DNA from: Chloroflexota bacterium
GTDB taxonomy: Bacteria > Chloroflexota > Ktedonobacteria > Ktedonobacterales > Ktedonobacteraceae
Direction of reading: 5' to 3'
NCBI GenBank assembly: GCA_021828635.1
Contig: JAJZEJ010000528.1
Coordinates: forward strand, 1-5,111
Length of the DNA: 5,111 nucleotides
Part shown: positions 1-5,111 of the stretch, in pieces
How the letters are laid out: every line of letters starts with the position of its first letter
How positions within the stretch are numbered: the stretch's first letter is position 1
Made by a program: the position numbers and the translations under genes
Notes under the pieces: model-generated
What the model was told of the DNA's origin: nothing
Database searches by the model: none
The model's input: only the letters and a program-made list of their open reading frames with translations

Positions 1-1
1 G

Positions 2-646
2 GGCGATATGGGGGGTGCCGCCGCTGTTATCGGGGCTATGCAGGCTATTGCTGCGCTCAAACCGCAGATCAATGTGACCGGCATCGTACCCACCTGTGAG
101 AATATGCCCGACGGTTCCGCCTATCACCCCGGCGACATCCTGCGTATTATGAATGGCAAGACCATCGAGATCGTCAATACTGATGCCGAGGGTCGTTTAA
201 TTCTGGCCGACGCACTCTCCTACGCCGTGAAAGAAGGATTATCGCCGATCATTGATCTTGCCACGCTCACAGGTGGCATCGTCGTCGCGCTTGGCAATAC
301 CATGACCGGCCTGTTCTGCAATGATGAGCAGTTGACGCAGCAGATTATCAACGCCGGACAGTTTGCGGGCGAAAAATACTGGCCCATGCCGCTCGACGAC
401 GAGTATCGTGAGCAGATCAGGAGCGAGATTGCCGATATTAAGCAGACCGGTGGTCGAGGTGCTTCCTCTGTCACTGCCGCTAAGATTCTAGAAAACTTTG
501 TTGGTGAGGCGCAGTGGGCGCATCTCGATATTGCCGGCACCAGCTACGTCGAAGGTAGGAAGCCCTATCAGGAAAAAGGCGGTACCGGCGTTGGCGTGCG
601 CACTCTCACCACATTAGCCCTGAACATGGCGCAAAACCGGGCGTAA
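2..646 (+). CDS. Leucyl aminopeptidase, M17 family (C-terminal part, 5' truncated by window)
   Basis: This is the C-terminal 214 residues of a cytosolic metallo-aminopeptidase that removes N-terminal amino acids, often leucine, from peptides during protein turnover. The frame is open from base 2 and enters with GDMGGAAAV, the family segment whose Asp corresponds to zinc ligand D273 of bovine lens LAP. The signature NTDAEGRL lies at 176-199 and supplies the equivalents of D332, E334 and catalytic R336. Other family blocks are the ENMPDGSAYHPGDI segment, the LATLTGG strand and the C-terminal GGTGVGVRTL motif. The family is usually about 500 residues, so roughly 60% of the protein, including the remaining ligands (K250, D255) and catalytic K262 equivalents, lies upstream of the window. 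An ATG at 8 falls inside a conserved block and is not the start. The gene ends with TAA and converges on the flavoprotein gene. Nothing in the visible part suggests decay. Family assignment is secure; substrate preference cannot be read from sequence. Confidence 0.96.
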   Translation, partial: GDMGGAAAVIGAMQAIAALKPQINVTGIVPTCENMPDGSAYHPGDILRIMNGKTIEIVNTDAEGRLILADALSYAVKEGLSPIIDLATLTGGIVVALGNTMTGLFCNDEQLTQQIINAGQFAGEKYWPMPLDDEYREQIRSEIADIKQTGGRGASSVTAAKILENFVGEAQWAHLDIAGTSYVEGRKPYQEKGGTGVGVRTLTTLALNMAQNRA

Positions 647-658
647 TTCATCACGCTC

Positions 659-2104
659 CTACCGGTTCGGTTTCCGCAAATATCGCAAGGCGGCTTGGGC
701 GGCATAGTAGCCACACATACCATGCACGCCACCACCGGGAGGGGTCGAGGATGAGCAAATATAGATGCGCTCGTTGGGTGTGCTGTATGGTATGATACGT
801 GGCAATGGGCGCGTAAAGAGTTGGAGCAGGTCAGATGCGCCGCCATTGATGTCGCCGCCGATATAGTTAGCGTTGTATGCTTCTAACTGTGCTGGAGTGG
901 TGACATGGCGTGCCAGAATGCGCTCACGAAAACCCGGCGCGAAGCGTTCAATCTGCTCCTCGATTCGTTCCTTCATATCGAAGGTGCAGCCATTGGGAAC
1001 GTGGCAATAGGCCCACACGGTCTGCTTCCCCTGTGGGGCGCGTGTCGGGTCGAAGAGGCTCTGCTGAGCTATCAACACATAGGGGCGCGTTGGTGGCTCA
1101 CCATGCCAGATTTGCCGCTCTGACAGCGCAATCTCTTCTAGCGACCAACCCAGGTGAACGGTACCCGCTAGCAGGCACTCAGGCGCTTTCCAGGGTATTG
1201 GCCCATCGAGCGCGTAATCAATTTTGAAGGCACCAGGACCATAGCGATAGCGCAGTAAGGCGCGTTGATAGCTCTCCGGCAATTGCTCTCCGGCAATACG
1301 TACCAGTTGGCGCGGTGTGATGTCACATAGTACAACATGCGAGGTCGGCAACTGCCGTAAATTCTTTACCTCTACACCTGTGACGATCTCACCACCTAAC
1401 GAACGTAGATAGGCCGCCAGTGCTTCAACTATCTGCTGTGAGCCACCGCGTGGAATGGGCCAGCCGAGCGCGTGGCCTGCTATTGCCAGCATCAAGCCGA
1501 AAGCCGCACTGGGCGGTTGTTCCATTGGGAGCATAGAATGTGCGGATAGACCAGCAAATAATGCGCGTGTGCGCTCACCTCTGAAAAGCTGGCGAGCCAG
1601 TCCACGCGCTGAACGCAGTGCTTTGAGGCCAAAGCGGGATAGCGCGAGTGGATGGCGCATTGATTGTGGGCGCAGTGGTCCCAGAAATGCCTCGGCGAGC
1701 ATGGGCCAGTCGGCGACGAGCGGCGTCATAATCTGTCGGTAAGCGCGTGCATCCTCGCAGCAACTCAGTGTCTCTGCCGTCTCTTCGATGGAACGCGCCA
1801 ACAGGACAGCGGAGCCATCATCAAGAGGGTGCGCCAATGGCATCGGTGGCTGAATCCAGCTCACACCGTATTGCTCTAATGGTAAGGTGCGCATGAAGGG
1901 CGATCCCATGCCCAATGGGTGAATAGCGGAACAGATATCATGCAAGAAACCGGGCAGCGTCAATGCCATTGAACGCGCCCCACCGCCAATCGTCTCTTTA
2001 GCCTCAAAAACGCAGACCGAGTGTCCGGCTTGCGCCAGTGCCACAGCAGCCGCCAATCCGTTTGGTCCTGACCCAACGACGACGGCATCATAGTTGTTCC
2101 GCAA
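659..2104 (-). CDS. FAD-dependent phytoene-dehydrogenase-like oxidoreductase (COG1233, PYROXD2-like)
   Basis: A 481-residue flavoprotein of the amine oxidase/phytoene desaturase superfamily. The N-terminal Rossmann motif VVVGSGPNGLAAA (Gly11, 13, 16) is followed by Glu34, which would bind the FAD ribose, and by IGGGARS at 39-45. The C-terminal FAD block contains SSTPPGGGVHGMCGY (about 452-466), preceded by GGDINGG (416-422). Those two C-terminal blocks resemble the PYROXD2 group more than classical CrtI carotene desaturases, so 'phytoene dehydrogenase' should not be taken as function. No carotenoid genes are next to it. Length is close to that of the group (about 500). The open frame extends to a TTG at 2179, but I choose the TTG at 2104: GAGGAG lies 6 bases upstream, a TATAAT box lies inside the extension, and the 25 extra residues precede the Rossmann strand without family-like sequence. 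An ATG at 2164 is the other alternative. No signal peptide or membrane anchor is evident in the short form. The substrate is unknown. Confidence 0.92.
   Translation of the reverse strand: MRNNYDAVVVGSGPNGLAAAVALAQAGHSVCVFEAKETIGGGARSMALTLPGFLHDICSAIHPLGMGSPFMRTLPLEQYGVSWIQPPMPLAHPLDDGSAVLLARSIEETAETLSCCEDARAYRQIMTPLVADWPMLAEAFLGPLRPQSMRHPLALSRFGLKALRSARGLARQLFRGERTRALFAGLSAHSMLPMEQPPSAAFGLMLAIAGHALGWPIPRGGSQQIVEALAAYLRSLGGEIVTGVEVKNLRQLPTSHVVLCDITPRQLVRIAGEQLPESYQRALLRYRYGPGAFKIDYALDGPIPWKAPECLLAGTVHLGWSLEEIALSERQIWHGEPPTRPYVLIAQQSLFDPTRAPQGKQTVWAYCHVPNGCTFDMKERIEEQIERFAPGFRERILARHVTTPAQLEAYNANYIGGDINGGASDLLQLFTRPLPRIIPYSTPNERIYICSSSTPPGGGVHGMCGYYAAQAALRYLRKPNR
1271..1298. repeat. 14-bp tandem direct repeat inside the flavoprotein gene
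   Basis: GCTCTCCGGCAATT is followed directly by GCTCTCCGGCAATA, two 14-base units matching at 13 positions. They lie within the flavoprotein coding region and read, on the minus strand, as part of the IAGEQLPESYQ segment. Because 14 is not a multiple of three, a recent duplication would have shifted the frame, yet the frame is intact on both sides. Chance similarity, or an old and compensated duplication, is therefore more likely than a recent event. Confidence 0.5.
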
Positions 2105-2110
2105 ATTCGT

Positions 2111-2116
2111 CTCCTC
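2111..2116 (-). promoter_or_regulatory. Ribosome binding site that selects the TTG start of the flavoprotein
   Basis: The minus strand reads GAGGAG here, six bases before the TTG at 2104. It is the strongest Shine-Dalgarno match upstream of any candidate start in this frame. Neither the ATG at 2164 nor the TTG at 2179 offers as good a match. This supports initiation at a rare TTG codon. Confidence 0.75.
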
Positions 2117-2134
2117 AGTTGCTACAAGACAATA

Positions 2135-2140
2135 ATTATA
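2135..2140 (-). promoter_or_regulatory. Putative -10 box (TATAAT) of the flavoprotein gene
   Basis: The minus strand carries a perfect TATAAT. Transcription from it would begin near 2128 and leave a leader of about 24 bases ending in the GAGGAG site, a natural arrangement for a start at 2104. No convincing -35 hexamer is found at 16-18 bases (the 17-base position reads TGCTAT), and there is no TG extension. The call therefore rests on the -10 alone and on its spacing to the ribosome binding site. Confidence 0.4.
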
Positions 2141-2210
2141 ACCGATACGTCCTAAGCATAGCATACAGAGGAGTGGCAAGAGCAGCAGGCAAATAAGTGC
2201 TCCTATCGCG

Positions 2211-2270
2211 CGGTTATTTAGATAGTAGTATGCGGTAAATAAAAAATACGGTAAGAAAATATATTTACGA
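2211..2270. promoter_or_regulatory. AT-rich divergent control region with short repeats
   Basis: Positions 2105-2390 hold no gene I can support. Within them this stretch is strongly AT-rich. CGGTTA at 2211 and CGGTAA at 2233 and 2249 form a loose set of direct repeats. TTATTTA (2214-2220) is complementary to TAAATAA (2236-2242), and GTAAAT (2235-2240) to ATTTAC (2263-2268). It lies upstream of the kinase promoter and behind the flavoprotein promoter, where an operator would be expected. At this base composition such short matches also arise by chance, so an operator role is only a suggestion. Confidence 0.25.
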
Positions 2271-2281
2271 TATAGATCAGT

Positions 2282-2310
2282 TTTTCTTTATCAATATCTT
2301 GTGTTATACT
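2282..2310 (+). promoter_or_regulatory. Putative extended -10 promoter of the kinase/response regulator operon
   Basis: TGTTATACT at 2302-2310 gives a TG-extended -10 box (TATACT, 5 of 6 to consensus). The -35 position at a 17-base spacer reads TTTTCT and is poor, which extended -10 promoters tolerate. The predicted start near 2317 leaves a leader of about 74 bases before the ATG at 2391. No strong hairpin is seen in that leader. Confidence 0.5.
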
Positions 2311-2375
2311 ATGCCTACTAAGAATTGCAAGAGTATGAAGAGATGCATAGAGATGTTTTGTTTTGGATGTAAGGT

Positions 2376-2382
2376 AGAAAGG
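2376..2382 (+). promoter_or_regulatory. Ribosome binding site of the histidine kinase
   Basis: AGAAAGG lies eight bases before the ATG at 2391. An in-frame TAA at 2370-2372 excludes any longer reading, so this site and the ATG fix the start. Confidence 0.6.
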
Positions 2383-2390
2383 CAAGTTCC

Positions 2391-4280
2391 ATGAATGCGG
2401 AGTCAGCAGCGCGTATCTTGCCATATGGCAACCTAGCATTGTTGAAAAGTGTGATCGATGCTCTTTCAGCACATATTGCCATTTTGGATGAGCGTGGTAC
2501 GATTGTGACAGTTAATGAGTCATGGCATCGCTTTGCACAAATAAATCATATGCAGTCTTCAGATAGCGGGGTTGGTTCAAACTACTTAGAGATATGTGAT
2601 AATGCTATTGGTGGTGAGGCATCATTAGCGCGTATTGTTGCGCATGGTATTCGTAACGTGCTTGATTGCAAGCGAGATACATTCATGCTGGAGTACCCAT
2701 GTTATAGTGCTGAACGTCCTCTCTGGTTTCAACTGAATGTGAGGCGCTTTGTAGCCTGTGATAGCGTCTATATAATTGTTGCGCACGAGAATATTACCGA
2801 GTGGAAGCTGGCGGAACTCAGGCTGCAAGAGAGTGAAAAACGCTTTCGTTTAATGATCGAGAGAAGCTCAGATGTTATTGTGATGCTTGATGAACAGGCG
2901 ATCATACGCTATATCAGTTCCTCTGTTGAAACCTTGTTGGGTTATCAGCCGCAGGACTGTCTTGGTCATAGTATATTTGAGCTAGTACACCCTGATGATC
3001 TGGAATACACCAAACAGCATTTTCGGGAATTTGTGCGGAAAGCTGGACTCAACGTGAGCATCCAGGGGCGTATGTTATGTCGTGATGGTTCGTGGTGTTG
3101 GATTGATATACACGCAATGAATTATTTGCATGATCCTGATATACATGCGATTGTTGCCAGTTATCGTGACATCACTAAAAGGGTGCAGGACGAGCAGGAG
3201 TTGCGCGTTGCAAAAGATAAATTAGAGGCTATTCTGTCGGGTGTCGCGGACGGTATCATGGTACAGGATGAAGCTGGCTACCTGCTGTATGCCAACAAGG
3301 CCGCCGCTGATGTTCTGGACTATGAGAGTGTGGAAACTCTACTGCATGATTCATGGAAAGAGATTCTCGGCCACTTTGAAATGGTTGATGAGAAGCGACA
3401 GGTTTTAGGTACTGGTAGTCTCCCTGGTTGCCGGGTGCTGGCTGGTGAACCAGAAGCCAGGGCTGTTATCCACTCTACTAGCAAATCGACGGGCGAGCAG
3501 CATTGGGCGATTGTGCAATCACGGCCTGTTACAGATGCTAGAGGCAAAGTGTTATTTGCCATCACAATCATTCATGACTTAACTGAGCAGAAGGAGGCGG
3601 AACGGCGGAAAGACGAGTTTATCGCAATGGCCAGCCATGAATTGAAGACACCGTTGACCAGTCTAAAAATTTTCATGGGTGTCTTGCAACGACGTTTTCG
3701 CAAAAATGGCGAAGATCAGTATCTGGAGTATCTTGGCAAAATTGAGGCGCAAATCAATACACTAACAGAACTGATTAATGATATGCTGGATGTTTCCAGA
3801 ATCCAGATTGGCAAATTGCTCCTGCGTAAGGAAACTTTTGAGTTAAGCCGTCTAGCACAGGAGACTATCGACAATTTGCGTGGCACCCAGGCGACCCATT
3901 CTATTCGCTATGAACCTTCTGCCGAGGTGCGGGTCTTCGCTGATCGCTATCGTATCGGGCAGGTGTTGATCAATCTATTGACCAATGCCGTGAAATATTC
4001 GTCTCCAGGTAGCGATGTGGTTGTGCGTCTATGTACTGACCAGGAGTATGCTATTGTGGGCGTGCAAGACTTCGGTATTGGCATCGATGAGGTGGATCAG
4101 CAGAGGATTTTTGAACGCTTTTATCAGGTGACGGGGCCGGTAGAGAAGACCTTCCCTGGGCTGGGTATTGGTCTCTATATCTCCAGTGAGATTATTAAAT
4201 CCCATCAGGGACATATGTGGGTTGAGAGCCGCCGAGGAGAAGGCTCGACATTTTACTTTGCGTTACCATTGAAAGGGTAG
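2391..4280 (+). CDS. Soluble sensor histidine kinase with three PAS domains
   Basis: A 629-residue kinase with no transmembrane segment or signal peptide, so it should sense a cytoplasmic cue. PAS 1 spans about 17-138 and contains the NESWHRFA and LEYPCYSAERPLWF segments typical of one PAS subtype. PAS 2, with its PAC tail, spans about 145-263 (GYQPQDCLGHSIFELVHPDD). PAS 3 spans about 274-398 (ILSGVADGIMVQDEAG), each ending in a D-I/L-T-type linker. The HisKA domain carries the phosphoacceptor in SHELKTPL at His416. The HATPase domain has an N box (NLLTNAVKYS, Asn528 and Asn532), G1 (DFGIGID, Asp560), an F box (IFERFY, 573-578) and G2 (GLGIGL, 590-595). All catalytic boxes are present. The histidine kinase assignment is secure; the ligand or cofactor of the PAS domains cannot be told, and I see no definite haem or flavin signature. 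It is followed after 16 bases by its probable partner receiver. The start is fixed by an upstream in-frame stop. Confidence 0.96.
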   Translation: MNAESAARILPYGNLALLKSVIDALSAHIAILDERGTIVTVNESWHRFAQINHMQSSDSGVGSNYLEICDNAIGGEASLARIVAHGIRNVLDCKRDTFMLEYPCYSAERPLWFQLNVRRFVACDSVYIIVAHENITEWKLAELRLQESEKRFRLMIERSSDVIVMLDEQAIIRYISSSVETLLGYQPQDCLGHSIFELVHPDDLEYTKQHFREFVRKAGLNVSIQGRMLCRDGSWCWIDIHAMNYLHDPDIHAIVASYRDITKRVQDEQELRVAKDKLEAILSGVADGIMVQDEAGYLLYANKAAADVLDYESVETLLHDSWKEILGHFEMVDEKRQVLGTGSLPGCRVLAGEPEARAVIHSTSKSTGEQHWAIVQSRPVTDARGKVLFAITIIHDLTEQKEAERRKDEFIAMASHELKTPLTSLKIFMGVLQRRFRKNGEDQYLEYLGKIEAQINTLTELINDMLDVSRIQIGKLLLRKETFELSRLAQETIDNLRGTQATHSIRYEPSAEVRVFADRYRIGQVLINLLTNAVKYSSPGSDVVVRLCTDQEYAIVGVQDFGIGIDEVDQQRIFERFYQVTGPVEKTFPGLGIGLYISSEIIKSHQGHMWVESRRGEGSTFYFALPLKG

Positions 4281-4285
4281 TTTTT

Positions 4286-4291
4286 AGGAGG
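4286..4291 (+). promoter_or_regulatory. Ribosome binding site selecting the GTG start of the response regulator
   Basis: AGGAGG (continuing as AGGAGGAG to 4293) lies five bases before the GTG at 4297, inside the 16-base gap after the kinase stop codon. A second in-frame GTG at 4303 would have an 11-base spacing and is less favoured. The strength of this site suggests the receiver is made in excess over the kinase, as is usual for such pairs. Confidence 0.8.
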
Positions 4292-4296
4292 AGTCA

Positions 4297-4665
4297 GTGT
4301 ACGTGTGTAGCAAAAAGAAAGTTCTTGTGGTCGATGATGATCCCGGTATCATCTACGCTATGCAGTTATTACTGGAAGAGGAGGGTTATGCTGTAACACT
4401 ATTAGATAGAGGAGAAGCAGTAGAGACGACCCTTGTCGGTAATGCGCCGGATGTCATTCTGCTCGATATGTTGCTTTCCGGTAAAGATGGTCGAGAGATC
4501 ACGCGCCAGTTGAAAAGCCAGGAGCATACGCGCAGCATACCCATTATTATGTTTTCTGCTCATCCCAGTCTGGGCAAAGAGGCTCCAGCAGCCGGTGCGG
4601 ATGATTTTCTCACCAAGCCCTTCAAAATCGAGGTTCTGCTAGAAAAGCTAGCAAAGTATACGTGA
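4297..4665 (+). CDS. Single-domain response regulator (CheY-like receiver)
   Basis: A 122-residue protein consisting only of a receiver domain. The acidic pocket is VVDDDPG (Asp13-15), the phosphoacceptor is Asp57 in PDVILLDMLL, the conserved Ser/Thr position is Ser87 (MFSAH), and Lys107 is in the TKPF motif. All residues needed for phosphorylation and switching are present. It starts at GTG and is translationally close to the kinase upstream, so the kinase's His416 is its likely phosphodonor. There is no DNA-binding or enzymatic output domain; the output must be by protein contact, by a relay to another histidine, or as a phosphate sink. The gene ends with tandem TGA codons, 14 bases before a long hairpin. 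Which partner it regulates is not visible. Confidence 0.95.
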   Translation: MYVCSKKKVLVVDDDPGIIYAMQLLLEEEGYAVTLLDRGEAVETTLVGNAPDVILLDMLLSGKDGREITRQLKSQEHTRSIPIIMFSAHPSLGKEAPAAGADDFLTKPFKIEVLLEKLAKYT

Positions 4666-4679
4666 TGATGAAGAATTTA

Positions 4680-4741
4680 GGTGTGAAGGAAACATAGCAA
4701 CGTGGGCGTACGCACCCACGTTGCTATGTTTCCTTCACACC
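4680..4741. repeat. Perfect 27-bp inverted repeat with 8-base loop (possible 3' hairpin or palindromic repeat)
   Basis: The left arm 4680-4706 (starting GGTGTGAAGG, ending CGTGGG) is exactly complementary to the right arm 4715-4741, with loop CGTACGCA at 4707-4714. It begins 14 bases after the receiver's stop. As RNA it would form a very stable 27-bp hairpin at the 3' end of the kinase operon. It is far longer than usual intrinsic terminator stems, and no T-run follows either arm directly (the nearest, TTTTT, is about 30 bases on). It could end or protect the operon mRNA, or be a copy of a dispersed palindromic element. The perfect arms are seen; the role is inferred. Confidence 0.95.
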
Positions 4742-4770
4742 CCATCCCCCATCCCCTCATTTATCCTCTT
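4729..4770 (+). terminator. G-free, C-rich tract resembling a Rho-utilisation region
   Basis: These 42 bases contain no G and 21 C, starting in the right arm of the long hairpin and running through CCCCAT-type repeats to the foot of the next promoter. A C-rich, G-poor and unstructured transcript is what Rho loads on in well-studied bacteria. Placed just after the kinase/receiver operon, it could end transcription before the next gene. No sequence motif proves Rho use, so this is an inference from composition and position. Confidence 0.35.
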
Positions 4771-4797
4771 GTTTTTCTCGCCGATCTATGCTACACT
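4769..4797 (+). promoter_or_regulatory. Putative extended -10 promoter of the terminase-like gene
   Basis: TTGTTT (4769-4774) and TGCTACACT (4789-4797, TG-extended -10 box TACACT) are separated by 17 bases. The predicted start near 4804 gives a leader of about 57 bases. Both hexamers are imperfect, but the spacing and the TG extension match the promoter proposed for the kinase operon. It suggests the terminase-like gene is transcribed independently of the operon before it. Confidence 0.45.
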
Positions 4798-4860
4798 ATC
4801 AAGCAAGCGAGCTAGTAACTCACGCATCGTCTCCCCCATCAGCCCACCTCGTGAAAAAAC

Positions 4861-5111
4861 ATGAAAAAGTTTTCTCCTTCCGCTATCACACTCTTCGCAC
4901 GCCATATTCTAGGTCATCCGGTCTATACCTACCAACAGCAGATTGCCGAGGCTATTCTGGCCTCTATCTGTGGCGGACATGGCAGAATCTTCACCGTTAT
5001 GATGGCCCGCCAGTCGGGCAAAAATCAGCTCTCTGCCGTACTGGAAGCCTTTCTGCTGGCCTGTATGCCGCAAGGCACCATCGTCAAAGCCGCTCCTACC
5101 TTCAATCCGCA
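4861..5111 (+). CDS. Phage terminase large subunit-like ATPase (N-terminal part, 3' truncated by window)
   Basis: An open frame from ATG at 4861 runs 83 codons to the window edge. A TGA at 4852-4854 is in frame directly upstream, so this ATG is the first possible start. Residues 22-32 (YTYQQQIAEAI) match the adenine-contacting Gln region found before Walker A in terminases. Residues 49-56 read ARQSGKNQ, a Walker A of the RQxGKN form common in HK97-like large terminases. KAAPTFNPQ (76-84, last codon partial) resembles the strand that follows. Terminases package phage DNA using this ATPase and a C-terminal nuclease, which lies outside the window. No Shine-Dalgarno is visible; the preceding bases are C-rich and then A-rich (GTGAAAAAAC). 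No small terminase, portal or HNH gene is in view upstream, so it may be a prophage gene, a remnant or a domesticated ATPase. A helicase-like P-loop enzyme is the alternative. Confidence 0.72.
   Translation, partial: MKKFSPSAITLFARHILGHPVYTYQQQIAEAILASICGGHGRIFTVMMARQSGKNQLSAVLEAFLLACMPQGTIVKAAPTFNP

Noticed and set aside
635..667. Possible hairpin across the convergent stop codons: AACCGG (635-640) with CCGGTT (662-667), plus GCG/CGC inside.
   Set aside because: The stem is interrupted by a five-base bulge and has no T-run on either side. It overlaps both coding ends, so it is too weak to call a bidirectional terminator.
220..846. Minus-strand open frames opposite the aminopeptidase end and within the flavoprotein end (220-540 and 568-846).
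   Set aside because: They overlap conserved family motifs of the two real genes and show no homology-like features of their own.
905..1227. Plus-strand open frames opposite the flavoprotein gene (also at 1455-1742 and 1664-1879).
   Set aside because: They lie antisense to a well-supported FAD protein, and their translations are low in recognisable motifs and rich in Arg/Ser/Ala as expected of shadow frames.
2218..2472. Minus-strand open frame of 84 codons covering the divergent control region.
   Set aside because: It starts inside the kinase gene, overlaps the kinase promoter, has no family-like sequence and lies in AT-rich DNA.
2625..4214. Minus-strand open frames opposite the kinase (2625-2828, 3320-3571, 4029-4214).
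   Set aside because: Each is short and antisense to PAS or catalytic regions of the kinase, with no ribosome binding site or motif.
4680..4741. CRISPR repeat, attC site or tRNA/ncRNA reading of the palindrome.
   Set aside because: There is only one unit with no spacers, no integron core sites, and no tRNA-like cloverleaf. A simple single stem explains the sequence.
4851..4860. GTG at 4851 as start of the terminase-like gene.
   Set aside because: It is in a different frame (offset of 10 bases), and a TGA at 4852-4854 blocks extension of the correct frame.

Overview
The window looks like an ordinary stretch of a free-living bacterial chromosome. It holds the 3' part of a leucyl aminopeptidase gene, a convergent gene for a phytoene-dehydrogenase-like flavoprotein, a divergently placed histidine kinase/response regulator operon, and the first 83 codons of a phage-terminase-like ATPase. 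The soluble multi-PAS hybrid-free kinase, single-domain receiver, PYROXD2-type oxidoreductase, mid GC content and long AT-rich or palindromic intergenic DNA are compatible with a large-genome Chloroflexota such as a Ktedonobacterales member. That assignment is an impression from gene style, not a demonstrated placement.

Layout: 2-646 (+) is the C-terminal part of an M17 aminopeptidase, with the metal-binding NTDAEGRL signature. It converges on 659-2104 (-), a COG1233-type FAD oxidoreductase, and the two stop codons lie only 12 bases apart. The flavoprotein probably starts at a TTG codon, because a GAGGAG ribosome binding site and a TATAAT box sit inside the longer open frame. Positions 2105-2390 form a divergent control region whose right half is very AT-rich and carries an extended -10 promoter for the kinase. 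Positions 2391-4280 (+) encode a cytosolic kinase with three PAS domains, followed after 16 bases by a 122-residue CheY-like receiver (4297-4665). These two form one transcription unit and almost certainly a cognate phosphorelay pair. The lack of a DNA-binding domain in the receiver means its output must pass through another protein.

The 195 bases after the receiver are the most unusual part. They contain a perfect 27-bp inverted repeat with an 8-base loop, then a 42-base stretch with no G and 50% C, then a plausible extended -10 promoter. Downstream, an open frame starts at 4861 and runs off the window edge. It has a terminase-type Walker A (RQSGKN) but shows no other phage genes within view.

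No clearly new multi-gene system can be supported from this window alone. The points worth following are the long hairpin with its G-free C-rich tail, and the terminase-like gene whose downstream neighbourhood is cut off.
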